Positions 22,156 through 31,544 of a stretch of DNA of 36,268 bases are shown here, in pieces. The notes beneath the pieces are model-generated. The model searched no databases and was not told the DNA's origin. It saw nothing but the letters and a program-made list of their open reading frames with translations. Within the stretch, counting starts at the first letter, position 1; every line of letters begins with the position of its first letter. A program made the position numbers and the translations under genes. Origin of the DNA: Stenocarpella maydis (lineage: Eukaryota > Ascomycota > Sordariomycetes > Diaporthales > Diaporthaceae). The DNA lies in the NCBI GenBank assembly GCA_002270565.1, contig NQMI01000153.1, forward strand, positions 66,595-102,862. Direction: 5' to 3'.

Positions 22156-22753
22156 AATAAAATTAAATTTACAATTTAAAGAAATATTTTTAATAATACT
22201 CTTTCTTAAATTTAAAATATAAATTTTATATTAAATTATTAAGCTTTTATTAGTAATACATTAAATACTTTTTAGCTTATATTATTATTCTAGCTACCTA
22301 TTACATGTGCTCAAAATTACCTATACCGCCGTAGTAGGCAGCTGATATGCTGCTAGCTTGACACCCGCCAAACTACTGTACTTGCATGCCGTGCAAAGGG
22401 GCCAGACAGTGGGGATATCCGTTACGAGAGCCTGACCGCCACGTCGTGGTCCGCTACGCCATGGTGTCGAATCACGGACAGGTCGGCCCAACCCCCCATG
22501 TGTTGCCCTCATGTTCCGGTTGGGTCTCCTATTCTGCACCCTGCTTGCCGTGCTGGTGAGGAATGAACGCGACAGGATGAGCGTTCTGCTGCAGCGGGAT
22601 AGGAGAGCTGCCAGCACTCGACGTTTCAAGCCCGCATGGCACACCGTGGGGCCGCGCATCGGTGGAGCGACCAAACAACGTGACGGTAGTGTAAATTTAT
22701 CCCTCCGTCCGTGCGAGCGCCGAGGACCCTGACTGCCTCGACAGTTCGCCATC
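22156..22753. other. AT-rich patch edge and intergenic DNA
   Basis: The AT-rich sequence ends at about 22,320. The remainder has normal GC with overlapping open frames on both strands, none of which resembles a known protein. No supported feature. Confidence 0.4.
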
Positions 22754-22918
22754 CTAACACAACACGTTGTTTGATGTCCCAGTGCCGAAGCCATCCCCAT
22801 TGAGATCCCGAGCCCCAGTGGCTTGCGGGTCTGTCACAGCGTCCGGGGTCATCTGGGTAAGGTGAGATGCCTTAGACGACATCAGTACAGCGGCCACACA
22901 AACTGCGGCGGCGACCAT
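22754..22918 (-). CDS. Possible 54-aa ORF or gene remnant beside a repeat
   Basis: Minus-strand ORF MVAAAVCVAAVLMSSKASHL... ending NNVLC, with an Ala/Val-rich hydrophobic start that could pass as a signal peptide. The frame stays open upstream (TLSDDNAALQHICRPNDLA) to about 22,985, exactly where the dispersed repeat at 22986-23300 begins. It may therefore be the 3' remnant of a longer gene cut by that repeat rather than a short gene. I do not recognise the family, and it may not be coding at all. Confidence 0.25.
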   Translation of the reverse strand: MVAAAVCVAAVLMSSKASHLTQMTPDAVTDPQATGARDLNGDGFGTGTSNNVLC

Positions 22919-22985
22919 GTCGATATTCGCGAGATCATTGGGTCTACAGATATGCTGAAGGGCGGCGTTGTCGTCGCTTAGCGTG

Positions 22986-23300
22986 GTATACCAGGTGGAA
23001 AGGCCCTCCCGGGGCCCTGGGAGCTATTTGTCTAAGTACTACAGCTTAAATAGGCGTAGAGGGTTTTCAACCTCACTCGCTTCGCTAGCTCCTGTGGCAA
23101 ACACCCTTTACGCCCAGAGGAGGGACCTCTATGTGCTCAGAGGAGGAACCTCCATATGCCTAGGGGAGGGAGCTGTTGTGCCGGGAGGAAGGGCCCTCAC
23201 GTGCCCAGAGAGAGGGCCCTCCGCATGCCCATATGCCCAGAGGGAGGGCCCGCTAGGCTCTCCAAGTTAGGGTTCTCCTGTAAACTAATTAGAATATAAA
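22986..23300 (+). repeat. Dispersed repeat with 23-24 bp minisatellite, well-preserved copy
   Basis: Starts ACCAGGTGGAAAGGCCCTCC, then AGCTATTTGTC and AGCTTAAATAGGCG. At about 23,110-23,262 it carries roughly six 23-24 bp units of the type TGCCCAGAGGGAGGGCCCTC, and ends near AAACTAATTAGAATAT. It is the GC-rich counterpart of the inverted, AT-shifted copy at 11335-11705. A frame is open through the minisatellite but looks like repeat translation. Family unknown. Confidence 0.75.
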
Positions 23301-23560
23301 TATCATCTAGCTTCAAACTAATAAAATTATATAATCTATTTAAGTATATAATATATTAAGACCCTATTTATAAATAATTTAAAATTAGTACTATTTAAAT
23401 ATTTATTATATATATTATTTTATTTTTAATATTTAAAACAGTGTAAATGATATAAATATCCATCATTCTTTTATTCTCTTTAAGTAATCTATATATAATA
23501 ATTTAAAAATCCTACTCTTGCCTTATAAATACTTATGTATCTAGCCTTATGAGCTTATAT
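23301..23560. other. Short AT-rich patch
   Basis: AT-rich sequence without recognisable coding remains, lying between the dispersed repeat and the solo LTR at 23577. It may be a degraded part of the repeat or an unrelated RIP-altered fragment. Confidence 0.45.
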
Positions 23561-23576
23561 TGTTGCAAAGGGGCGG

Positions 23577-23793
23577 TGTGACGGTCCTTACGACCTATGG
23601 CAATTAGGGGCTCGAATTGTCTGTAAAGAATTGTTGATTCAAAGCTATGGTTGCCTAAGTAATAGTAAGGAGGGAGCAGCAAAGCTGCGATCTCGTGTTG
23701 TGGTTAAAATAGAGGCTGCTGGGCTGATTAGATAAGCAGTGTGTAGGGACCAACTGGTTGGTCCAGCGGGCTTATCAGCCCACGGCCCTAACA
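23577..23793 (+). repeat. Solo LTR, 217 bp, with GGCGG target duplication
   Basis: Begins TGTGACGGTCC and ends GGCCCTAACA, with a TGT...ACA inverted end. The pentamer GGCGG sits immediately on each side (23,572-23,576 and 23,794-23,798), a perfect 5-bp target-site duplication. Inside are two hairpin-forming palindromes, GACCAAC-TG-GTTGGTC and GGGCTTATCAGCCC. It has normal GC, so it looks recent or escaped RIP. Orientation is nominal. No second copy was found in the window. Confidence 0.75.
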
Positions 23794-23798
23794 GGCGG

Positions 23799-26508
23799 GT
23801 TGCATATAGAATTCTTAAGCAGTGCAGAGATGGCAATGGTGCCCGTTGGCCTAGATCGAAGGTTGTCTACCGACTGACTATTTATTTTCCCTCGTCGAAT
23901 TACTAAACGCCACATCGCCTTATGCAATGCCTCATCTTCATGCTGTAGCATGCCATTTTATGGGACACATGTTGCCCCTCTGCTGGACAAGTGCAACCAA
24001 AAGAAGAAAAGAAAGTAATCGCCAAGTGAAGACGGGCCAGTGGCAAAAAGAAATGCCAGCAGACGAGGGAACGTAGACGGAGTCTAATCAGTCTATGTTT
24101 CATTTATCTCGTCTCATGTTCTCATGTCGATGAGACCTATCCCTACCACCAATCAGACCCAGCCCGCACAATTACGCTGAGGTGCTTGCAAACGCCAACG
24201 AGCTTCCTTCCGAGACTGCTAACGTCATGCCCACCTTTGCATCCTGTTGAACATTGGTAGAGATTGTACAAGTCTATATCCCAGAGATTGGACAAGCTTT
24301 AGCACAGGACATGGGTAAGAGTTGCCAGGGCGCAGGAGTCAGGCTGGTGGCCCAAGATGGTAAGCATGAAGGCGGATTGAAAGGGGCGTGTGGTAAGGAA
24401 TGTGTGTGTCCTACGGTCGGCGGTACGACTCGACTATCTAGCTGCGCGACCAAAGAATCAGTGCCGTACTGTCAGTGTGTGGTTTGTCGACGACGCCACA
24501 AGTAGCCATAGCCATAATCTAGGTAGCCTTGGCGAACGCGACCATAGATATGTAGTCTACATAGCCATGTCTAAAGCCGGGCCACGGGAATTGGTGTGGT
24601 GGCATACCTTGCAGCCTTGGTGCGTCAAGATGAAGGCGGGAGTGGGCCAGGTCAGCCCGCAAAGCTGCACGACTCAATACTTCATTTCAGGCATGCAATG
24701 TTCATCGGATGGTGGTGAGATTGCGCGGGAAGGGAAATAAATGAAGCGGCACGGGGAGAGAGGGTGCTTATCCGCTCGGTACGCAGACCTCGCCTATCAA
24801 GAAAGAGAAAGAGACGGTTTGGTCAAAGGAGGTGCAATGGGTGTTTGATTGAGCTCGTGCACTATCTATCAGCCGGGCGGCTCAAAAAATAGTACGGAGT
24901 AGCCTAGTGTATAGCGTCGATCTCGGCCGAGAATGAGGCCCAGTGCAGAGCCACCGCTCATGTTGCAACGGGTGAAGTCAGATGGACAGACAGAGGCAGA
25001 TGAATAGCCTGTCTGATGTACACCTGTACGTACATATTTATTGACCTACTTACACTGCATGCTGCGCGAGGCGAACCTGGGTAGTCATACGTATGGGAGC
25101 CCACTCAGACGGGCAGGCGTTATCGGCGGCCAGGTGTAGCTACAACGCTGGCAGGCAAGCTTATGCACGAGCACTGCAAAGCAAAACTCCCTCCCCCCCT
25201 CCTCCATGCACGTTGGATGGAAACGGACCCGCGATAAGCCGCGGTACTGGGCATGTTGAACAACTGCTGGCACAGCCACCCTCCGTGTTGTGGTTGCGAA
25301 GGGCAGACTACCTAGGTAGATATTTCATACTACTCCGTACTCTTTCCCGGCTCAGGCTGTCAGGACAGTCTCCTCGTGGGTAGCCCTAGGCCTGTGTGGT
25401 GCCAAGGCACAAGGAGTATTAAAAACTTTGAATACGGGGGCTGCGAGGCTTTATCAAACCTTATCAGCACCACCGTCACCGTCACTGTCACCGCACCACC
25501 CGGGACCGGGCTTACAACGCGACAGGGTCCAAAGCGAGCTGACCCAGGTCCACCGGCTCACCCACCCACGCGCTCGCTTTACTTTCACCAGTGTACTCAA
25601 GCCCGACAAGAAGCCACGGACTTGGCCAGGACACAATCGAGCCGATACAGAGAGAAAAGGAAGTATCTGAAGGGGGAAAACCAAGATAGCATTGGGAAAA
25701 GAAAGGATTGTAACTAGCCTGCTTGCCAGCCTGTGCGCCAGGTACCGTCCGTAGCGCCGTCGCTTAGTATCTATCCCATGTGTGTACATATCTCTAGGGT
25801 ACTACGTACCGACTTCAGTGTCTGCGTACAGGTGAGTAAATATGTATACAAAGGTCGCACGGTACATATGCCTCTCGTCTCTGTCCCTCCCATTTCCGGG
25901 CAACCCCCCTGCTCTCCTCTCCACTCGCGTGCCACCAGCTTATGCGGATCACTTTGATTGACGTTCACAGTCCTCATTCAAAAAAGACCACACCCAACGT
26001 CCAACACCCATGCCCCCCCGGCAAACTTGGGAAACACGAGAAACACGACACACGTACGCCCTCCCATTACCGCCGCTCTCTCGCCCACCTTTGGCGGGAC
26101 TGGGCCAGCACTCGCCTCATTCGGTCCCGCACGCGCGACACCATATCACATTGACGACACCAGGCACATTCCTCTGCTGAGTCTCCAGCCACGGCAGGAT
26201 CCAGCCCGAGGACCACCAGCACTACGTGTCGACCAAGCAAGAGGGCCACCACGACGAGCCTGGGGGCATCGTCACGACATCACAAGTCACGCTTCGGACA
26301 ATGTTCTTCCCGCCCAGACACAGACAACCGCTGCCTATTTCTCCCCACGCCCTCGCTCCCACAACGGCTCACTGAGGACGCCGACCCGTCCACCCTCTCT
26401 GCCTAGGCTTTGCTCCATCCCGGCCTCGGTGGACATTTTCTCTGTGCCCCGTTAGTCTGCCATCACAGTCGCGCCTGCAGCGCCTGCGTCGCCTGGCCCG
26501 CCGCAGCA
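23799..26508. other. Intergenic and upstream region of the 1419-aa gene
   Basis: No conserved ORF recognised. AGTACGGAGTAG at about 24,891 and its reverse complement at about 25,332 are an inverted pair roughly 440 bp apart. CTACCTAGGTAG lies at 25,308. The last 550 bp are C/A-rich and pyrimidine-tracted, as expected of a fungal promoter and leader feeding the ATG at 26509. Confidence 0.5.
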
Positions 26509-29500
26509 ATGCATCACGATGCCGGCACGCACGGTGTTGACGCCCACCCGCAACCCACTCCCGTAGAGCCACATGCCCAGGCCCAGGCACAAGACCCGGA
26601 GCCGTCAACACGAGCCACCAGCCCCATCGCTGCTGCGGTCGTTGATGGGGCCTCCGACATTGGCACCTCTGGTCCTGCACCCGCCCTGCCACGCGATAGC
26701 GATAGCCCCGAAAAGGGGCAACCGATCTCGTCGCCAGGCTCGCCATCCACGCCCTCCAGCCTTGGCTCCGGCTCCAACCCGCATCACTCGCTCGACCATG
26801 CCAACCCGCTCCACCACGACCAAGACATTTTGTCCAGCCCCAGGCATGAGCTAGAACTCATCCCCGAGGACCGATCCCTCGACCGCCTTGCCTCTCCTCC
26901 CTCGGTCGCCAGCCTAGCCGCCTCCTCTACCTCATCGCTACACATCATCACCACCACCATCGCCAACACCCTCCCTTTCTCCCACTCGAACCAAACCTCG
27001 GGTGCATCTACCCCAGAACCGGGCACCTTGCGCCCTTCGGTTCGCCGCCCTGTCCCCCACCACCCACTGCCACCCCGTCCCTCCTCGCCGCCCTCGTCAT
27101 CCGCCGAGCAGGCAGTGTCGCCCCTCATCCGCAGTGCCTCTACCCACTCGGTCCTGCGCCACCCTGCGCCTGACAACGTGGTGAACGCCCGCTCCGGCTC
27201 CTATACCGGCAACATCGCTGCCCTCGAGGCCACAGCCGAGCGCTTCTCCATGACCAGCAGTATCGAGGACGCCATCAGGAACGCCCACGAAGAGCTGAAG
27301 CGCAGCGACAGCCGTCGCTCGTCCATCCTTGCTGCGAGCGTCAGGAGCCTCGGCGACCACGGTGTCGACAGCCCGCCCGGCATCGCCCCGGCACCCTTGT
27401 TCGCCCGTCAGAGCTCTATTGTCGGCCTAAACACCGAGGCGAGGCTAGGCGGCTATTCCCCCGGCGGATACATCATGAGCCCTACCCAGTCGCTCACCGG
27501 CCGCCTCAGGAGCGCAAGCAAGAGTAGCGGCGCCTTGTCGAGGGCCAACAGCACCAGGAGCAAGCCTGAGACTATCGACGGCGAAGCCTTCCCCAAACTC
27601 TCGGCGTCGCCCATGGCGAGGTCTGGCCCGGGCAAGGGTTCTGTGCGGAGCGTACATAGTGTACAGAGCAACCGCTCCGGGCCCCTTTCCCTCGCCGAGA
27701 TCGCCGAGATGGAACCTCCGTCCGCATTGACCCTGGACGCAATGGATGAGGCTGATCGCACCGTTCCCAACCTGCAAGACCTTGGGGACGACAATGATGC
27801 CATACTCGCCAGGGCTCACCAAAACGTCGAACCAGACGCCACAGACATAGAAATTTCCGAGGAGATGCCGAGGCGGGCTTCGAGGGACCTGGACAGCACA
27901 CCCATGCCGGATCACTCCGCGCATTCGTATTGGGACTATCACGACGACGCAAATTTTCAGCTTCGGAACCCCCAAGACCCCCCTTCCGCCCGGGCTCGCC
28001 ACGAGTACCAGATCCCCGCCGAGCAACGGGCGGCCGAGACAGGCACACCAGACACTGAAGACGAGGACAATGCCTTTGCCGATTTCGACGGCATGCACTG
28101 CGACCCTGATACCGTGGCCGAGCAGTTCCCTGTGCAGCCAGAAGAGTCACCACATTCGCGACCACATCAGAGGCAGTCACAGATGCCAAGGGCGCGGCCA
28201 CAGTCGTACCTCGACCCGGAGACTGGCCAGCAGATGCTCTACTATCCCGCGCGCGTCCCTGCCATGCTGAATCTTCCCCCAAAACTCGGCAAGGGGGTCA
28301 AGTCCACCCAGCGTAACATGCGACGAAGCCAGGTGCTCAGCCAGATGCCACGGGCAGCTCGGGAAAGCAGGGCCTGGTTGCCTGACCCGCTGGAGGGGGA
28401 GGGTCCTATAGACTTGATGGGGGATGGGTTTCCAGCGGGCTCCGTCCACTCAGGCTCCCAGGGGCGAGCTCCCCAGGACGTGTTCGTTGCGCCGGCGGAG
28501 CCCGGCCCTTCCTCGTCCCAGGGACACCTGTCCGAGGCCTCCGCAGTCCAACCCCTCCGCCGGCCTGGCAAGCTACGAGACCATGACCAGCGCAGGTCCC
28601 GCATGGACCTCTCGGAACTCCCGCCCCAACTACGTGCCAGTGTCTTCTTCGACCTGCCAGGGGAGAGCCCGAAGATAGAAATCAAGGACGGCTCCGCCAT
28701 GAAAACCCTTGATAGCATTCTCGATGCGGCAGCTTCGGCCCCGGTCAACGCTTTCACAGATCATGCATTTGCAGGTCAACTTGGTGCCGAGGTCTACGGC
28801 CTTGGCAACAAGAGCAGCCGCAAGAGCCGGATGATGCTGACAGCTGAAGGCGGACGTGGTGACGGGGAAGGTAACGGGGCCACAGCGTCAAAGAGCACGG
28901 CCTCACTCGCGGTGCCGGAGGCAGAGAAGCGGAAGTCTGTATGGTCTCTACTAGCAGGGCGTAACAAGTCCAAGAGCAGCACCAACTTGCTCACCGAGAG
29001 AGACGAGGACTCCCGCTCGAGGTTGTCCGGCTCAGGCCGTGGCGACAGAGACTCGTCCCCGGAGGCTGATGAGCGGTCAGCTCTAGCCCCAGACGAGGAG
29101 GCAGAAAGGTCCGAATCCGAGGAGGAACAAGTCTACACCGGCCCCCCCACGACACTTTTGGCGGAGTTGCAACTACGCAAACAGCAGCACAAGAACCGCA
29201 CCCGCAACCCGCTGCACAATGCCAGCGGCCTTCACAGCACACTGTTGGAACTTGATGCTGTGGCGCAGATAGAAGCACGGACTCGGAAGAGCAAGAAGGT
29301 CAACCTTGCGTGGGCTGCCGATCCGGACGAGCCGGAAGAGTCGGACGACGAGGATGTGCCGCTCGGCCTGCTGGCAGCGAAGAAGCAGATAGGTCCTAAC
29401 GCGACCGAGCGCGACCTGGCCGTTGCTGCTCAGGAGGTCAGCAGGCCCTTGGGCCTGATGGAGAAGCGTGACATGGAAGACAACGAGCCGCTATCTCGCA

Positions 29501-30768
29501 GACGTGACAGGCTGCAGGGCAGGGAGGTAGCCCCTAGCATGTACCTGCAGCCAGGCGCCAATGGAACCAGAATGACACTGATGCCGGGGGCCGGCAGCCC
29601 TCGCCTGCTTCTCCCTGTGAGCCCCGGGGCGTCTGGGCCACACTCTCGGACCATGAGTATGGGGAGTCAGGGGCAAGCGGCAGAGGAAATAGAGGGCGAG
29701 ACTCTGGGCCAGCGTTTGAAGAGACTCCGTGCCAAGGAAGAGGGCGACAACCCACTCCCGAGCGCCAGGCCGGTCAGCACCGCCTTCTCGGCCGAGCTGC
29801 TTGGCGAGCTGGGGATAGATGGCGTGGAGGACAAGATGAGCCCGCAGGATGCGGACAAGGGGAAGGGCAAGGATGCCCAGGCACCTCCAGCCGAGGAGGA
29901 AGAGACGCTGGGCCAACGGCGCCGCCGTCTGCAAGCCGAGCGCGAGGCACGGGAGCGGGAGATGGGCATAGGAGCCGTGTCAGGCGGTAGCCAAAAGGGT
30001 GCAATTTCGAGCCGTCTCGACATGGCGGATGTGCTCCGAGCGAACCCGGTGGAGGGCCCACAAGGCAGGATCGACCCCCGTGAGGCAGAACGCCTCCGGA
30101 AGGAGGACGAGGCGTCGCGCGTGGCTCGTGAGCAGTCGGCCAAGATGGCTGCATTCCGAGCTCAAGTACCGCAGAAGCAGCGCGACCCGAGTGGCGGTGT
30201 GGTCAAGTCGGGCGGCTACCAGGGCGGTAGATTCAACGACAGCAGCGGCGGCCACGGCCTGGTCGGGGTACTCGGGCAGCCTCAAGGCCACAGCCTGCGA
30301 GCAAGTATGAGCATGGGCCAGCTTGGGCAGGGCGGGCATACCCCGGTGGCGGGCGGCGTGGGCATGGCCGGGAGGGGTGTGCAGCGCAATGCCACAAACC
30401 TGATCGGCGCTGCTGGCAACTATGGCAACCCCCACGTCGGTCCGGATGGGATGAACCCGGTCTTCTCGAAAGGCAACACCTTTGGACGCGGTTTCAACGG
30501 TGGTCTGCTGCAGCAGGCGCAGTACCAGGAGCCGACACCCTTTGCCAACGGCAGCCTGCTGGCGTCAGGAGGGTATGGAGCCTTTGGGGGAGGGATTGGT
30601 GCCGCGGGAGGCTACGCGCACAACCAGACGGCGTACGGGGCAGGAGTGGGCTTCGCTACGGGCATGCCCGGTGGCTATGGCATGCAGGCCGGCACACCGC
30701 TCAACATGGGTCTTAATTCGCAGGGCTACTCGGACCGCGTCGAGAATTGGAGGCAGGGCATACGATAA
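26509..30768 (+). CDS. Large uncharacterised fungal protein with duplicated ETLGQR motif
   Basis: Single-exon CDS of 1419 aa. The ATG at 26509 (MHHDAGTHGVD) is the first in frame; the open frame upstream to 26410 has no ATG. It is mostly disordered: Ser/Pro-rich N-terminal 400 residues with basic clusters, a central conserved-looking part, and a Gly/Met-rich tail (about 1224-1410) ending VENWRQGIR. Notable pieces are ETGQQMLYYPARVPAMLNLPP (about residue 570), a leucine-rich LLAELQLRKQQHK...STLLELDAVAQIE helix (about 882-925), an acidic run followed by DVPLGLLAAKK (about 947), and two copies of a basic motif, ETLGQRLKRLRAKEE (about 1065) and ETLGQRRRRLQAERE (about 1133). There are no transmembrane segments and no enzyme motif. 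The composition suggests a cytoplasmic or cortical scaffold or regulator with many phosphosites, but I do not recognise the family. Confidence 0.85.
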   Translation: MHHDAGTHGVDAHPQPTPVEPHAQAQAQDPEPSTRATSPIAAAVVDGASDIGTSGPAPALPRDSDSPEKGQPISSPGSPSTPSSLGSGSNPHHSLDHANPLHHDQDILSSPRHELELIPEDRSLDRLASPPSVASLAASSTSSLHIITTTIANTLPFSHSNQTSGASTPEPGTLRPSVRRPVPHHPLPPRPSSPPSSSAEQAVSPLIRSASTHSVLRHPAPDNVVNARSGSYTGNIAALEATAERFSMTSSIEDAIRNAHEELKRSDSRRSSILAASVRSLGDHGVDSPPGIAPAPLFARQSSIVGLNTEARLGGYSPGGYIMSPTQSLTGRLRSASKSSGALSRANSTRSKPETIDGEAFPKLSASPMARSGPGKGSVRSVHSVQSNRSGPLSLAEIAEMEPPSALTLDAMDEADRTVPNLQDLGDDNDAILARAHQNVEPDATDIEISEEMPRRASRDLDSTPMPDHSAHSYWDYHDDANFQLRNPQDPPSARARHEYQIPAEQRAAETGTPDTEDEDNAFADFDGMHCDPDTVAEQFPVQPEESPHSRPHQRQSQMPRARPQSYLDPETGQQMLYYPARVPAMLNLPPKLGKGVKSTQRNMRRSQVLSQMPRAARESRAWLPDPLEGEGPIDLMGDGFPAGSVHSGSQGRAPQDVFVAPAEPGPSSSQGHLSEASAVQPLRRPGKLRDHDQRRSRMDLSELPPQLRASVFFDLPGESPKIEIKDGSAMKTLDSILDAAASAPVNAFTDHAFAGQLGAEVYGLGNKSSRKSRMMLTAEGGRGDGEGNGATASKSTASLAVPEAEKRKSVWSLLAGRNKSKSSTNLLTERDEDSRSRLSGSGRGDRDSSPEADERSALAPDEEAERSESEEEQVYTGPPTTLLAELQLRKQQHKNRTRNPLHNASGLHSTLLELDAVAQIEARTRKSKKVNLAWAADPDEPEESDDEDVPLGLLAAKKQIGPNATERDLAVAAQEVSRPLGLMEKRDMEDNEPLSRRRDRLQGREVAPSMYLQPGANGTRMTLMPGAGSPRLLLPVSPGASGPHSRTMSMGSQGQAAEEIEGETLGQRLKRLRAKEEGDNPLPSARPVSTAFSAELLGELGIDGVEDKMSPQDADKGKGKDAQAPPAEEEETLGQRRRRLQAEREAREREMGIGAVSGGSQKGAISSRLDMADVLRANPVEGPQGRIDPREAERLRKEDEASRVAREQSAKMAAFRAQVPQKQRDPSGGVVKSGGYQGGRFNDSSGGHGLVGVLGQPQGHSLRASMSMGQLGQGGHTPVAGGVGMAGRGVQRNATNLIGAAGNYGNPHVGPDGMNPVFSKGNTFGRGFNGGLLQQAQYQEPTPFANGSLLASGGYGAFGGGIGAAGGYAHNQTAYGAGVGFATGMPGGYGMQAGTPLNMGLNSQGYSDRVENWRQGIR

Positions 30769-31544
30769 GGAGAGATAATGACAGGGAAGAGTGAGGAGGG
30801 GATGTTGGGCTGTTTTGATAATCACGGGTCATTTGACGCGCAGTGATAGAAGGGTGGACGGGAGGGACCGTTAACTTAGAACTGGAATCACACGTGGAGA
30901 GGGCAGGCATACTTATTGCGACGGGGATGCATCTGTATACACAAGCGTTGAGGGCTTTGCATTGCAGCGGCGTCCAGGGCATCTCCCCGCAAGGGAAAAA
31001 TGAAGGTGGGCGTGGATTTGCGGATGGGATCTCGATGGTTTGGGCTGAGCATGTGTATATACATGCACACACATATATACATGTACATAGGCTGTGTATG
31101 TGCAGACAGCATATCTAATTCTTGAATAAATTATCAGCACACACTCCGAAACGCACCATTATCGGATTTGCTCTCGGGTGCCGGCAATGATTGTCCAAGT
31201 AGTAAGCATATACTGAGTATACCCAGACTCGGTAGGTGGCATTGAGGACACATGGCCGTGCTTGATTAATCAACCGCCTGACTTGCCCTCCAGGGGGACG
31301 CTGTGGGTTGGAGGGGGGTGGAGCTCCACAACGGACCCTGGCGGCGCGTCACAGCCCGCCAATTTACGCGTAGATATCAACTTCACTTCACGTCACGTCA
31401 CTTGACTTCACCCGCCCCGACCGACCTCCAACTCCAGACCTCGGCCCCGACCAGACCAGTAACCCGGTTTCTTCGACACCCACCTGCGTAACCAGAACCG
31501 TCCTCGTCCTGGCTCCTACTCTCTTTCGACCATCTCGTGCTACA
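30769..31544. other. Intergenic between the 1419-aa gene and mgs1
   Basis: 3' flank of the first gene and promoter of mgs1. It includes an alternating purine-pyrimidine tract (TGTATATACATG...) at about 31,049-31,090 and, nearer the gene, a double CRE-like ACGTCACGTCAC at 31,390-31,401. No additional coding feature. Confidence 0.55.
31390..31401. promoter_or_regulatory. Overlapping CRE-like sites upstream of mgs1
   Basis: ACGTCACGTCAC, i.e. two overlapping TGACGT cores on the minus strand, 144 bp before the mgs1 ATG. TGACGT is the core of the bZIP (ATF/CREB) site in fungi. Function here is inferred from sequence and position only. Confidence 0.3.

Noticed and set aside
22321..22800. 159-codon minus-strand ORF
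   Set aside because: Arg/Pro-rich shadow-like sequence with no recognisable domain, beginning in the same interval as other overlapping open frames.
23577..23680. tRNA gene (GATTCAAAGC resembles a B box)
   Set aside because: No A box at proper spacing and no cloverleaf; the sequence lies inside the solo LTR.
24254..24740. Overlapping small plus-strand ORFs
   Set aside because: Short, mutually overlapping, no homology that I recognise and no splice-linked continuation.
26410..26508. N-terminal extension of the 1419-aa protein
   Set aside because: This part of the frame begins at a TTG codon and has no ATG before 26509.
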